Positions 48,636 through 58,146 are shown, counted from the first letter of the stretch. The stretch: DNA of 64,000 nt from Bacillus mojavensis RO-H-1 = KCTC 3706 (GCF_000245335.1 NZ_JH600294.1:186001-250000); one strand, 5' to 3'. Notes: generated by a model not told the origin, from the sequence alone. Made by a program: numbers and translations.

Positions 48636-48684
48636 GATATTTCCCCCTTCAATTGGACAGTTTGATTATTTTAACTAATTTTAT

Positions 48685-49288
48685 TCAAACAAAGTTCTTT
48701 ATTCGAACCCAATCTTGTCTTTGTTTATCTAAGGGTCTTGAGCTTTGTGCCAATTTTCCAATATGATAAACAGGAAACCACTTTGTCTCATTAATCAATA
48801 TTGGTTCCTCATATTTCACCACATCTCTCAAATAATTTGAGCATTTTATGTTATATACTCTTTTAACAGTCCTAAAGGCTTTTACTCCTAAGGTAATAAT
48901 GATTTTAGGAGTAACAATTTCAATTTGCTTTTTAAAAAATGTTCACCGCAATTTCTATACCAAGCGGATTTGTTCTCCCAGACAAATTTTCAGTCTCTTT
49001 CATACAAAGTATTGCATTCGTCAAATAAGTATCTTCCGGATTGATACCAATAAGGGATAACATCTCAATTAGTTTATTGTTTGTTGGATTTAAAGGATTA
49101 ACTTGCCCTTTATTTCTAATAAATGCTTCAACATGACCCCAATCTTGACCAATTACCACCACCTTTGCATTTAAATTGCCATACCATCTAGTCCAAGGAT
49201 TAATGTGATTTGAGTCATATCTTCCATCTAAAATTCCAGCTGGGTTTTTAACTCCTTGGCATAAAGAGCATTGTTTCCTTTGGCGCAC
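48685..49288 (-). pseudogene. uracil-DNA-glycosylase-superfamily protein, two one-base deletions
   Basis: Reads MRQRKQCSLCQGVKNPAG, then VVVIGQDWGHVEAFI (motif A), VNPLNPTNNKLIEMLSLIG and DTYLTNAILCMKE. The frame is lost at GAAATTGC (AAAATTGC expected, near 48953), runs as NCGEHFL, and is lost again in the next A run (five instead of six, near 48930). It then continues KKQIEIVTPKIIITLGVKAF, VYHIGKLAQSSRPLDKQRQDW to 48685. Both lesions remove one A from a homopolymer; restoring them gives a 200-residue protein of the family-4-like UDG type, so sequencing error is plausible. Confidence 0.72.
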
Positions 49289-49494
49289 TAATTTGTTATA
49301 TTCCTTATATTTAAAAACCTGTTCTGTGAAATTGACAAATAAGAACCCCCTTCATTAATCATATAAAATACAATCCTCTACCAATTCATTACCATGTGAA
49401 ATTCACCTATATTACTTACATGTAATTTATAAGTCTTCTTTAAAAGGATTTCTTTTTGCCATGTTAAAGCATATAATTAAAGAAACATTTTTTC

Positions 49495-49848
49495 GTGGGC
49501 GTAGCAAGAATGTATGGCCAAAGATTGCGTCAATTACGAAAATCTCACAAATTAACAATGGAACAGTTAGGCGAGAAAATAGGTTTTGCGAAATCAAGCT
49601 ATGGTGGGTATGAAGCTGAAAGCAAAAAACCGCCATTGGACAAGTTGATTATTTTAGCGAAGCTATATGATGTTTCAGTTGATTACATACTTGGGTTAAC
49701 AGATGATCCCGATCCTAAAGTGGAAAGAAAAAATCTTAAAGAGTTTTTAGAAAAACCTGATATTCACTGGGATGGATATAAACTTACCCCCGAGATGTTA
49801 GATCCTATACGAAAAATTTTGAAGATGGTTACTGCAAATAAAAATTAA
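49495..49848 (+). CDS. XRE-family transcriptional regulator (phage-repressor type)
   Basis: About 112-117 residues. N-terminal Cro/C1-type helix-turn-helix: RLRQLRKSHKLTMEQLGEKIGFAKSSYGGYEAESKKPPLDKLIILAKLY, followed by VSVDYILGLTDDPDP, the linker seen in ImmR/Xre-like repressors. GTG 49495 or ATG 49510 may be the start; neither has a good ribosome-binding site. It is divergent from the UDG-like gene, with a palindrome-containing stretch (TTACATGTAA at 49417) between them, a plausible operator. B. subtilis has a comparable yobD regulator in its rapK region. Confidence 0.85.
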   Translation: MGVARMYGQRLRQLRKSHKLTMEQLGEKIGFAKSSYGGYEAESKKPPLDKLIILAKLYDVSVDYILGLTDDPDPKVERKNLKEFLEKPDIHWDGYKLTPEMLDPIRKILKMVTANKN

Positions 49849-49885
49849 AAAGAGCCCTCATGGGGCTTTGCATAAAACAATTATT

Positions 49886-50182
49886 TTATCCAGACTTCTC
49901 TTTATTGCTTCTAATCAATTTCTTCATACAATTCATGCATATGCCCGTGTTTAAAAACTTTTGCGCATTATCAGCTGTTATCTTTTCTTTGTAACCAATT
50001 GCCTTCTGTTTTTTACAGTAAATCAAATTGTTATCACTGACAAAGTGATATTTTCTATAGGAATTTACGTTTGAAATATTATATTTATTCACGCTCATTA
50101 TATACATTTCACAATCTTTAAAGAGTTTAAGTACTTTATTTAAGAGCTCATATTCATTCTTATAATATTCTTCATTCGGCAT
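49886..50182 (-). CDS. small Cys-containing hypothetical protein
   Basis: 98 residues from ATG 50182 behind TTGAGGTTGATATAT. Features: helical N-terminus (EEYYKNEYELLNKVLKLFKDC), YHFVSDNNLIYCKKQ, and a C-terminal CMNCMKKLIR. The CxxC plus an upstream Cys suggest a small zinc site. Not recognised. It follows the DUF4238 gene by about 60 bases in the same direction. Confidence 0.6.
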   Translation of the reverse strand: MPNEEYYKNEYELLNKVLKLFKDCEMYIMSVNKYNISNVNSYRKYHFVSDNNLIYCKKQKAIGYKEKITADNAQKFLNTGICMNCMKKLIRSNKEKSG

Positions 50183-50242
50183 ATATATCAACCTCAATTT
50201 CTAAAGAGGACTTAACCTCTTCTATGATCTTTTGATTTGTTT

Positions 50243-51103
50243 TTATTTCTTTTTGGCAAAACGATTGAGAAGTTCAGATGAATGAGAAAATACATACCGA
50301 TCGGCATTATGAACCGTATGTGTATTAATTAATTTCACATCATTTAGATTAATATCATACCAACCTTCAATATCTCCAATTACGAGTGCTAGGTTTTTAC
50401 TTAAAATAAAGATGTCACCGTTAATCCATCCAATATTTCCACCGTAAGCATCTGCTCTGATGTAAGAATTGTCGCATGTTATAAAATTTCTCTTTTTTGG
50501 AGGATTTAAAAATCCCCAATTTTTTTCTGAAATTGACTTTGCAAGTTTACTTATTATTTTTACAAAATATTGCCCATAACAACTCTCGTCAATTTCAGCA
50601 ATAATCGAAATCCCTTCATTTTCTTCTCTCTGTTGCAAAAATTCCTTTAAAGTCAGTGTATTACCGTCTAGTATAAATTCGTTTTTAAATATTTTTATAT
50701 CCTCGTTTTTAAATATTTCACCGGATTTACCATTTATGACTGCATCATAAATTTCATTCAGTATTTGTTTTTTTATCCTGGGACTTCTTAAATATTGTGC
50801 AGCAATAAAATATGAAAATTCCTCTTTATTAATTAGTAATTGATTATCTTCAATGTACTGTATTGTGGGGTTGTAAATAGGTTCAATTGAATCTGCCAAA
50901 AAATGTTCTAAATCATATTTTTTTTCTTGTTCGTCAACATCAACTACTGTGTAAAAATCTTTAATAATTGAGACACTAGAAATACTTTGTTGCCTTATCT
51001 CTTTTTTATCAAGATCATACAAATATATAGTGTCCTTATTCTCTGAAAAATGTTTTAGATAAGTCTTTGGAATTGTGTGCTGTCTAACTGGATTTCTATT
51101 CAC
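50243..51103 (-). CDS. DUF4238-family protein
   Basis: 286 residues with the family's N-terminal pattern RQHTIPKTYLKHFSENKDTIYLYDLDKKEIRQQSISSV and EKKYDLEHFLADSIEPIY, and the later NWGFLNPPKKRNFITCDNSYI plus NADRYVFSHSSELLNRF. DUF4238 proteins are widespread, of unknown function, and frequently found in accessory or mobile regions. Lies 34 bases downstream of a nuclease-like gene in the same direction, so the two are probably co-transcribed. Confidence 0.8.
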   Translation of the reverse strand: MNRNPVRQHTIPKTYLKHFSENKDTIYLYDLDKKEIRQQSISSVSIIKDFYTVVDVDEQEKKYDLEHFLADSIEPIYNPTIQYIEDNQLLINKEEFSYFIAAQYLRSPRIKKQILNEIYDAVINGKSGEIFKNEDIKIFKNEFILDGNTLTLKEFLQQREENEGISIIAEIDESCYGQYFVKIISKLAKSISEKNWGFLNPPKKRNFITCDNSYIRADAYGGNIGWINGDIFILSKNLALVIGDIEGWYDINLNDVKLINTHTVHNADRYVFSHSSELLNRFAKKK

Positions 51104-51137
51104 TTTCTAAACCTTCCCTCTCAATAAAAGGATTCTT

Positions 51138-51596
51138 TTAAACAGATATTTCACTTTTAAGTTTACTCAAGCTATATTGTTCTAGTATGTGCATATTCTT
51201 CTTAGAAACATTTATCCCATACTCAGGTTCCTTATAGTTAGGCCTATATTTAAATACTGGATCATTTTCTTCAAGGAAGACGTTCCCTGGGATTAAAAAA
51301 GATTGTGGTAAAGATCCTTCAATAAATAACATTAAATAAATATAAAAGCCCTTCTTATAAGGATTAAAATGTTTTTCTTTTAAAAATGTATAAGTTGATT
51401 TAGGAAAACTAAGTGACTTTACTTGTATTTCTAAGAATTCGCCGCCAGCCTTCCTTGCAATGAAGTCAATTCCATGATCATCTACCTCACTACTAAATAT
51501 TTGATAACCATATGAGGCAAAATCCATCATTGCATAATATTCACCATATCTACCTAATTGTAAGTTATTTAACTTACTCCAATTCAAATTTGGCAT
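51138..51596 (-). CDS. DUF4365-like PD-(D/E)XK nuclease-fold protein
   Basis: 152 residues. LGRYGEYYAMMDFASYGYQIF, the Asp in DDHGIDFIARKAGGEFLEIQVKS and the Gln-x-Lys after Glu fit a PD-(D/E)XK core of the DUF4365 type (E, D, EIQVK). Such domains occur in restriction or defence nucleases and in transposon-associated proteins. ATG at 51596 follows ACGGAGATGAAGAA. First gene of the apparent operon with DUF4238 and the small Cys protein. Confidence 0.75.
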   Translation of the reverse strand: MPNLNWSKLNNLQLGRYGEYYAMMDFASYGYQIFSSEVDDHGIDFIARKAGGEFLEIQVKSLSFPKSTYTFLKEKHFNPYKKGFYIYLMLFIEGSLPQSFLIPGNVFLEENDPVFKYRPNYKEPEYGINVSKKNMHILEQYSLSKLKSEISV

Positions 51597-51632
51597 TTCT
51601 TCATCTCCGTAAATAAATAACTATGCCGTTGC

Positions 51633-51866
51633 TTATTTAATCCCTTTATATGTAGATGGGTCTTTATCAGGAAAATTCTTTTTCCAAACATCAAATGTGC
51701 TAAACAGTTTTCTTGTCCCATTTTTATGTAAGTGCACATGTTTGTATCCATAAACATTGTCATCCTTATGGCGAACATGATTGTTCTTTTTGCAGATTAT
51801 TCTTCCTGTTCCAGTAATCCAATATTTCTCTTCATAGTCAATTAAATCTCTTATCTCTTCCTTCAT
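51633..51866 (-). CDS. small NUMOD4/HNH-type DNA-binding fragment
   Basis: 77 residues. DYEEKYWITGTGRIICKKNNHVR and GYKHVHLHKNGTRKLFSTFDVWKKNF follow the NUMOD4-like pattern found at the start of phage HNH endonucleases, where residues such as GY-HVHL contact DNA. The HNH catalytic half is missing, so it is either a stand-alone binding domain or a remnant. ATG 51866 follows GGGTGAAAAA closely. Confidence 0.6.
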   Translation of the reverse strand: MKEEIRDLIDYEEKYWITGTGRIICKKNNHVRHKDDNVYGYKHVHLHKNGTRKLFSTFDVWKKNFPDKDPSTYKGIK

Positions 51867-51942
51867 TTTTTCACCCATTCTGAATAAAATGATTATTTTA
51901 TGACTATTATACTACAATTTTCCATGGTCACACTCAGTCTAT

Positions 51943-52254
51943 TCAGATCTGCTTTTTATTGTTTTCTTCTTTTAACTTTTTATTTAGTTTGAACCCAATT
52001 AAGACATTGACAATAGCTGCTGGAAGATATAAAACTCCTGCTCCTATTATTCCTAATGCAGTACTTGAGCTCACTATAAATGTCTGCATTTCTGTGTTTC
52101 TTGACTTCAAGCAAAGTAATACTAGGAGGCCAGCTAAAACCCCCATAAGTCGTGCAATACCTGGAATAAAGAAATCTGTTAGGACTCCAAATAATTGCCC
52201 TATAATTGATAGCATAATCCCGAAAAAACTGGATAATAAAATTAAATTTTTAAT
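51943..52254 (-). CDS. 103-residue membrane protein, probable AUU start (copy 2)
   Basis: Paralogue of the 37955-38266 gene: LLSSFFGIMLSIIGQLFGVLTDFFIPGIARLMGVLAG, FIVSSSTALGIIGAGVLYLPAAIVN and tail KLNKKLKEENNKKQI. ATT at 52254 (then AAA AAT TTA) lies nine bases after AAAAGGAG, the same spacing as the ATC start in copy 1. The only internal ATG (52215) would remove the first helix and has no ribosome-binding site. Both genes are 312 bases long. Function unknown. Confidence 0.72.
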   Translation of the reverse strand: MKNLILLSSFFGIMLSIIGQLFGVLTDFFIPGIARLMGVLAGLLVLLCLKSRNTEMQTFIVSSSTALGIIGAGVLYLPAAIVNVLIGFKLNKKLKEENNKKQI

Positions 52255-52270
52255 GTCATTTCACTCCTTT

Positions 52271-52378
52271 TCAAAGCCGCTTCCATTCTACATATTCAAA
52301 CTGCTTTTGATACATATCTTCCAATATAGCAGCCCATTCAATCCATCCTTCCGCCACTATTCTTTTCTCCGTCCTCAA
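52271..52378 (-). CDS. short ORF before the AUU-start gene (copy 2)
   Basis: Frame from about TTG 52378: LRTEKRIVAEGWIEWAAILE, DMYQKQFEYVEWKRL, stop overlapping the ribosome-binding region of the next gene. The WIEWAAIL--MYQK core matches copy 1 (38293-38382). Start uncertain. Confidence 0.45.
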   Translation of the reverse strand: MRTEKRIVAEGWIEWAAILEDMYQKQFEYVEWKRL

Positions 52379-52431
52379 TCCACATATCCAATACACCTGA
52401 ACACTCCTAACGCTTTACGACTTAAATTTCT

Positions 52432-52623
52432 CTTACCTCACATTGCACATTACACTTTGTTTTGAGCTCACTTGCTATCTTAATGACTTCATAACATTGT
52501 TTGCAATTTAGAAGCTTCGTGAAGGTCGCTAGATGTCAAATAACCGTCCTCATCTAACTTAAATGATTTGAGGTATTCCTTGTTTTCAAACTGCAGTACA
52601 TAAAAATAATCAACCAAAGGCAT
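52432..52623 (-). pseudogene. small phage-like protein, frameshifted
   Basis: From ATG 52623 behind AGAGGTTGATTT: MPLVDYFYVLQFENKEYLKS, FKLDEDGYLTSSDLHEASKLQTML and a stop near 52492. In another frame it continues QCYEVIKIASELKTKCNVQCEVREI to 52432. One base restores about 63 residues. Acidic small phage proteins look like this, but I cannot name it. Confidence 0.55.
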
Positions 52624-52729
52624 AAATCAACCTCTTATAAATAATTTTGTAATCCTCATTGTTAATGAGTAACAAACCGATTAACATGAAAAAAGCAATC
52701 ACTTTAAGCCTATTTTTTTTTAAAAAAGA

Positions 52730-52860
52730 TTGGCCAAATTTCTTTCCATTCCAGCTGACGTTTCTTGGTTCATGATCTCTTTAAACTCTTCATCGTAGTC
52801 CTGGTCAACAAAAATGAACTTAATGCCGGTCAACTCCAAACTAGATAATTTAAAAGTAAG
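52730..52860 (-). pseudogene. C-terminal gene remnant
   Basis: Frame reads LTFKLSSLELTGIKFIFVDQ, DYDEEFKEIMNQETSAGMERNLANLF and stop; no start is visible. On the plus strand 52921-53040 another fragment (NLVEEEYETNGYVTSIDYDF, KEYPDVKYGR) is seen. Both are debris. Confidence 0.4.
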
Positions 52861-53136
52861 CTAATCCAATCATTTGTTCCTCCCTATAACTAACGAAATT
52901 TGGAGATATATTTTGTAGGTAATCTTGTGGAAGAGGAGTATGAAACAAATGGGTATGTTACTTCAATCGATTATGATTTCAAGGAGTATCCTGATGTAAA
53001 GTATGGCAGATGCGACATTGCGATTACACTCTGTTCAAAAGCTCAGTAAAAAGTGGTGTATTCTTGCGAGATGCCGGCGTTGTGGTATGAAAAAAGAGCA
53101 TTTTAATTTAATGCTCTTTTCAGTTAAATTCTGTGC

Positions 53137-53274
53137 CTACCAAATTTTAATAGCAGGAACCACTGCTTCACCATCAAAAATATTGATAATCTCCATTCCA
53201 ATCACAGTTGCTTTAACACCAACAAGAGCCTATCTTTTTTCAGAAGTGCCTGCGTCTTGGATTAAGACCGTCAT
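53137..53274 (-). pseudogene. short remnant with in-frame stop
   Basis: MTVLIQDAGTSEKR, TAG, ALVGVKATVIGMEIINIFDG and EAVVPAIKIW before the stop. One nonsense codon in an otherwise coding-like frame; the upstream ribosome-binding site is not evident. Unknown family. Confidence 0.35.
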
Positions 53275-53314
53275 CGTGTTAAGGTTAATTCATGACTGCA
53301 TAAGGAGTGATACC

Positions 53315-53545
53315 TTGCTAAAAGTTGTGAAAATTTCAGTTTCTTGCATTGCATTATTCTTGTGCGTATACTCACTGTTTAATCAAGATGAATTGTTGTT
53401 GCTGGTTGTTCAATTATTTGTTGCAGGCCTTTTATCAGTAGTCGGAGTTGAAGCGATAGTAAACAAACAAAAACTGTCTGGATATTTACTGTTTGGATCA
53501 GCAGCCTTCTTACTTGTTGTAAACGTTGTTAAATCCATTATTTAA
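53315..53545 (+). CDS. 76-residue membrane protein (copy 2)
   Basis: TTG at 53315 behind AAGGAGTGATACC. Three hydrophobic segments: VVKISVSCIALFLCVYSLF, LLLLVVQLFVAGLLSVVGVE, YLLFGSAAFLLVVNVVKSI. Same length and start codon as 38785-39015, and similarly convergent with the next gene (stops overlap by 8 bases). Confidence 0.72.
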   Translation: MLKVVKISVSCIALFLCVYSLFNQDELLLLVVQLFVAGLLSVVGVEAIVNKQKLSGYLLFGSAAFLLVVNVVKSII

Positions 53546-53942
53546 TTTGATTCTTGATAAATACTGAATCCCAGAACCAGTAAACCGCTGCTGCTACAAA
53601 ACTCAAATAATAAAAGCTCACATGTTTAACCTCACTAAGCACATAAGATGGATCACTCGCTAAGGAAAACAAGAATAATGCGATTAGCGCTACTACGATA
53701 TAAATTAATAAGTACTGCACACTGAATTTCTTTACTTTTTTTCTTAGTAGTATTTGCAACGGAACAGCAAATATTGTATATGGGATAAATGCATATAATG
53801 GTATGATAAAAATGGTTATCAGCATCCAAGGTTCGAAATTGGAGTAAACAAAACCATAAAACCCAATGATAATTCCGTATGTAATGCATGAGAGCACTAG
53901 TGTAAGACCGTATATAGCCAAATTTTTTTTATTAATACTCAA
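53538..53942 (-). CDS. four-helix membrane protein (copy 2)
   Basis: 134 residues from TTG 53942 behind GGAGGTTAAGAGTT. Helices at YGLTLVLSCITYGIIIGFYGF, MLITIFIIPLYAFIPYTIFAVPLQILLRK, LLIYIVVALIALFLFS, YYLSFVAAAVYWFWDSVFI. Counterpart of 39028-39423. Confidence 0.72.
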   Translation of the reverse strand: MSINKKNLAIYGLTLVLSCITYGIIIGFYGFVYSNFEPWMLITIFIIPLYAFIPYTIFAVPLQILLRKKVKKFSVQYLLIYIVVALIALFLFSLASDPSYVLSEVKHVSFYYLSFVAAAVYWFWDSVFIKNQIK

Positions 53943-54026
53943 AACTCTTAACCTCCAAAAAAATAACTCACTCTAAAAAGAATTGTAATTCAGTTATGCA
54001 ATTGATCAAATCTTCGTCCATTTTCG

Positions 54027-54302
54027 TCAAGCTCCAAATAACAAAGTCCCGCCTATAAACCAGAAAAAAGGAAATGGAAACATAATTGCATTTAAGACTA
54101 TTCCATATACAGCACACCGTTTATTTGCTTTTATTGAGACCAACGCCAAGATGATCCCCATAGGGGAAAGTATTAATGGAAAAAACACCGGCATACCTTG
54201 CCATGGTATTGAAATAACTCCAGTAAAAAAATTAATAATTAAGATAGCTGAGATAGTTGGAATAGTGATTGAAAAAACAGCTGCAGTTTTTTTAACATTC
54301 AT
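54027..54302 (-). CDS. 91-residue membrane protein (copy 2)
   Basis: Counterpart of 39506-39781, same length: MNVKKTAAVFSITIPTISAI, IINFFTGVISIPWQGMPVFFPLILSPMGIILALVSIK and ending PFFWFIGGTLLFGA. ATG follows CGGAGACTTGCCTTCAAT. Probably co-transcribed with the 53538-53942 gene. Confidence 0.73.
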   Translation of the reverse strand: MNVKKTAAVFSITIPTISAILIINFFTGVISIPWQGMPVFFPLILSPMGIILALVSIKANKRCAVYGIVLNAIMFPFPFFWFIGGTLLFGA

Positions 54303-54641
54303 ATTGAAGGCAAGTCTCCGTTCTCTTTTAAATCGTAGTTTTATTTAAATATATTTCTAATAAAGTTGCTTATATCAGGAGTATAAGCTGCTATAAACAT
54401 TGGGATTAACACTACACCAAATATTCACTATATAGTATTAAATAATTTTGAAAGCACACTGTTAGAAAACTTGTAATTCTTTCCTCACCTTGTAACTTTA
54501 ATATACCATTTTTATCCTGAGTGATCGATATTGTTATGATCTTGCTTTTTGGAAAATTAATAACTCATGCAGCCAATGTTTAAGTATGTACAGACTTTAT
54601 CCAACACTCTCTTGGTTACCGCTCCTTGACCCTTAAGAAGC

Positions 54642-54790
54642 TTAAAATGGAAAATCATCGGGGCTCGTCATGGTCAACCCCATATTTGTCATTGTTTCAG
54701 GATTCTTTTCAATCACTAAAGAAAAATTTTTATACGGATCTCCTTCTACTCCATCTGTTGCAGAAAATTCTGTATTTTTTATAATACAGC
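54642..54790 (-). pseudogene. C-terminal remnant with SSB-like acidic tail
   Basis: Frame reads KNTEFSATDGVEGDPYKNFS, LVIEKNPETMTNMGLTMTSPDDFPF and stop. The DDFPF end is like the protein-interaction tip of single-stranded DNA-binding proteins; the rest is not diagnostic. No beginning. The remainder of 54303-54970 shows no gene. Confidence 0.4.
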
Positions 54791-54973
54791 TATATATACA
54801 TGTATCTATAAGTATCTATAGGTCCATAAATACTAAGGAAACCTATATAGAGAACAAAAAATACTTTTTTCTTTTTTAAAGAACAACTCTTCCACATTTA
54901 TGATATAATCATCACTGCTTATAAGAAGCCCTTGCTGCTTATTTGCTATATGGTATAGGAAAGTGGTTTTTTA

Positions 54974-56084
54974 ATGAACGTAAAGTATTCTAATTGTTTC
55001 TTTGTTGTTAGGCTGTTTGCTGCTCTGTGTGTGCTAATTGGTCATGCTACAAGAGATCTAAACATTTCTGTCTTTGGTTATACCCCAGAGAGTAAAGCAA
55101 TATTTCACACCGGCATATCAATGTTCTTTTTTCTAAGCGCATTTTTTCTTTTCGCTTCTTATGAGAGATCCAAACTTAAAGGAAATCATGTAACCGATTT
55201 TGAGCCGAATCATTAGAATTGCACCCGCTATATACACCTATGCTATAGTCTCCACAATACTGTTAATTGTTCTAGGTGCCCTCTCACTTACATTATTCAG
55301 TACTAAAGAGTACTGGATATGGCTTCTTAGCAATCTTGTGCTATACCCTCAATACTTCCCTGACATATTCCATCACATTGGCACAGGTCGCCTTAACGAT
55401 TCACTTTGGACAATTCCTGTTCAGATTAGCTTTTATCTGATATTACCAGCTATATATTAGTTTTATAAACGTTTCGGATTCAAGAAAATGATTCTTTGCT
55501 CTTTTGCTGTTTCCGCTTTCAGTGTGTTGATTTCTTTTTTAACTTTGAAGTTCTTGCCTGGCAGTGTAATCGGTAACCTGTACTTACATACTTTCCTGCC
55601 GCAGATGTTTTATTTCACTTTGGGTATCTTCTGGGCAAAGGCATGGAGCAAGTCACCGAGGCATATTGTTTTATTTTTATCGTCTGTTACTTTATTTTTA
55701 TTCTTTAAAATCGACCCTCTTCATCTCAGCTCACTAAACAGTACACTATGGAGCTTTTTATGGTTTATTCCTCTGAGTTATGCGATCGTCTGGTTCGGCT
55801 ACAATGGGCCAAAGATATTGTGGCAGCTAAACCGGTTAGACGACATCAGTATGGGAATTTTCATATGGCACATGGTGATTATCAACATTTTCTTATACAC
55901 TGGAATTGATAAATCACTCTCTGACTATCCACTAATACTAATTCTAATCGCTGTCACTGCTGCTGTAGCTTTTCTTTCATACAGAATAGTGGAAAAACCC
56001 GCTCTTAAATTATGTAGTATTAAGACAAATAAACCAGTAAAACTAAAGATTGCGAGCCAATGGCAAAGGGCTGTTCTTATGTAG
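54974..56084 (+). pseudogene. acyltransferase family 3 (OafA/YrhL type), two lesions
   Basis: Multi-pass O-acetyltransferase. First part: NCFFVVRLFAALCVLIGHATRDL with the family's catalytic His, ending at 55214 after a frameshift in TTTT near 55198. The next frame gives LSRIIRIAPAIYTYAIVSTI and SLWTIPVQISFYLILPAIY, then an in-frame TAG (55458-55460). After it the same frame resumes as the C-terminal helices (FKKMILCSFAVSAFSVLISF to AFLSYRIVEKPALKL). The C-terminal helical part is intact. Acceptor (peptidoglycan or exopolysaccharide) unknown. Confidence 0.8.
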
Positions 56085-56233
56085 GCAGCCCGAATTCCAT
56101 TCCGAGTTTGCATAAGAGGGCTAATTTATCTCGAGAGATTCCAAAACAAATGACCCCCACAGAAATCTTAAACCTTTTTTGAAGTAAAGTTTTTCTTACT
56201 GCTCCAGCAGCAATACTTAAAAATTCTAATCGT

Positions 56234-56746
56234 TCATTTCCACTCTTCCTCTAAAATAGCGTAGTAATATTCATCCCACCATTCATTGCCTCGTGGAATA
56301 CATCTTTTGAAAAAGCCTTCTCTTCTCATTCCGATTTTCTCCATAACTCGGTATGAGGGAATATTCTCAGGTTGACAAGTAGCTATAATCCTATGTAAAT
56401 TCATTTCTTTAAATCCATATTCCAAGATCGCTTGTGCGGCTTCAGAAGCATATCCTCTATTTTGATAATTCGGATTAAACACCCACCCAATTTCATATGT
56501 ATGTTCACCAAAATACTTATAAAAAACAATATGCCCTATAAGGAAATCTTCATCTATTAGTATTACAGGAAATTTTTCAGCGTTATCACCCTTGTTTTTA
56601 TTTACAAATTCTTTTGCATCTTCTTCAGTAAAAGTCCCTTCTGGTATATACTTCATAACATTAATATCTGATGTATAATCATATACAGCTTTCCAATCTT
56701 TAAATTTAAATTCACGTATTAATAACCTTTTTGTTGTTATATGCAT
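56234..56746 (-). CDS. GNAT acetyltransferase (RimJ/RimL type)
   Basis: 170 residues: TTKRLLIREFKFKDW, the core YEIGWVFNPNYQNRGYASEAAQAILEYGF (acetyl-CoA loop) and ATCQPENIPSYRVMEKIGMRREGFFKRC. ATG follows GGGGAGTTCCTTT. Likely N-acetyltransferase of a protein or small molecule. Not closely similar to YoaA of this window beyond the family motifs. Confidence 0.85.
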   Translation of the reverse strand: MHITTKRLLIREFKFKDWKAVYDYTSDINVMKYIPEGTFTEEDAKEFVNKNKGDNAEKFPVILIDEDFLIGHIVFYKYFGEHTYEIGWVFNPNYQNRGYASEAAQAILEYGFKEMNLHRIIATCQPENIPSYRVMEKIGMRREGFFKRCIPRGNEWWDEYYYAILEEEWK

Positions 56747-57031
56747 AAAGGAACTCCCCTCAAAAATACTTAAACTTAGTCTTTATTTCGATAAAAAGAC
56801 ATTAATAACCTCTTAAACACTACCCCTATTCACAAACAACTCAGGAAATTCTGATAGGGAACAAGCAATAGAATACGATTCACCGAGATAAAACCCCTAC
56901 CTTTCTCTTAATTGAGGAGGGTATTTAAATGAAAAATCGCCAAAAACTTTACACCCTTTTACATTTTTTTCAATGATTATGTTATGATTGTTTTCTAGAG
57001 ATTTTTGAAATATTCAGAAAGAGGGGTTTGA

Positions 57032-58146
57032 ATGAGTAAGATTGCTGCAGAAGTTGTCGCTACTACACTGAATGACTGGTACATTGCTATAAAAAACAAA
57101 AGGTAGATGAATCAATTAAATATTATTCAGAGATAAAAAAACTTTTTGATGATATGGAAGAAGATCAAGAAGTTCTCGCGTATTATAGTCTATTAGAAGA
57201 AAGACATAAAATGTTGCTGCATTCCTCACGAGGAGAACCTTTGCAAAAGCTCACCTATTTTACTGAAGACAATCAAAACTTCATTAAAAAAACAAATGAT
57301 AAATTAGAATACAACTTTTATTTATTTGAAGCAATGTATGAGGCATACAACAAAAACTATGATCGAGCAATTAACTTATATGGATTAGCTGAGAAAAAGC
57401 TTGCAGAAATTCCGGATGAAATTGAAGCAGCTGAATTTTACTCTAAAGTCTCTTACTTATACACTCTTGTTAAACAAAGCATTGTGGCACAACACTATAT
57501 AAAAAATGCAATTTCAATATATAAGCGACACCCTGATTATAAATGCAAACTAGCTACATCAACAATGATTGCAGCTGCAAACTATGCTGATATGAAACGC
57601 TTTGAGGAAGCAGAAAAATATTATTTAGAAGCAATTGATATTGCAAAAGAAACAAAAGATGAATTTTTGAAAGCTCAATTATTTCACAATCTTAGTATCG
57701 TTTATTCTGATTGGAACAAACCTGATAAATGCATTGAATCTCTTGAAAAAGCAATAGGATATGAATCTTGGTTACATTCAATTTATTATATAAATTCTTT
57801 ATTCATGATGATTAAAGAACTCTTTAAAATTGACGAAAAAATGAAAGCCATTAATTTTTACAATAAAGCACAGGAAAGACTCATATTAATGGAGAATAAA
57901 GTATACGAAGCCAAAATTAGCATCTTATATAACCTTTATTGTGGGGAATTAAAAAATAATTTTAATAATTGTAATAGTAATATTGAGTTTTTAAAACAAC
58001 AAAATGAACTTGAAAGTGTAGATGAATTGTCCTACATCGCTGCAAAAAGGTTTGAATCAATAGGTGCTTTTGAAGAAGCAACAAGCTTTTTCAATGCGAA
58101 AATTTGGGCTGAACAGAAAATGAACCAGGTGGAGGGAATCTTATGA
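57032..58146 (+). pseudogene. rapK: Rap phosphatase RapK, one-base frameshift
   Basis: TPR-containing Rap protein that would antagonise a response regulator and be inhibited by PhrK. ATG 57032 (MSKIAAEVVATTLNDWYIAI) follows AGAGGGGTTTGA. At 57091-57096 a run of six A's replaces seven, giving an early stop at 57103. The other frame continues VDESIKYYSEIKKLFDDMEEDQEVLAYYSL through TPR helices (LATSTMIAAANYADMKRFEEAEKYYLEAI) to the C-terminus NAKIWAEQKMNQVEGIL. Internal start at 57154 would lose most of the N-terminal three-helix bundle. phrK overlaps its stop. Confidence 0.87.

Noticed and set aside
51584-51778. Minus-strand frame overlapping the NUMOD4-like gene
   Set aside because: Out-of-frame shadow; the overlapping frame has the recognisable GY-HVHL pattern.
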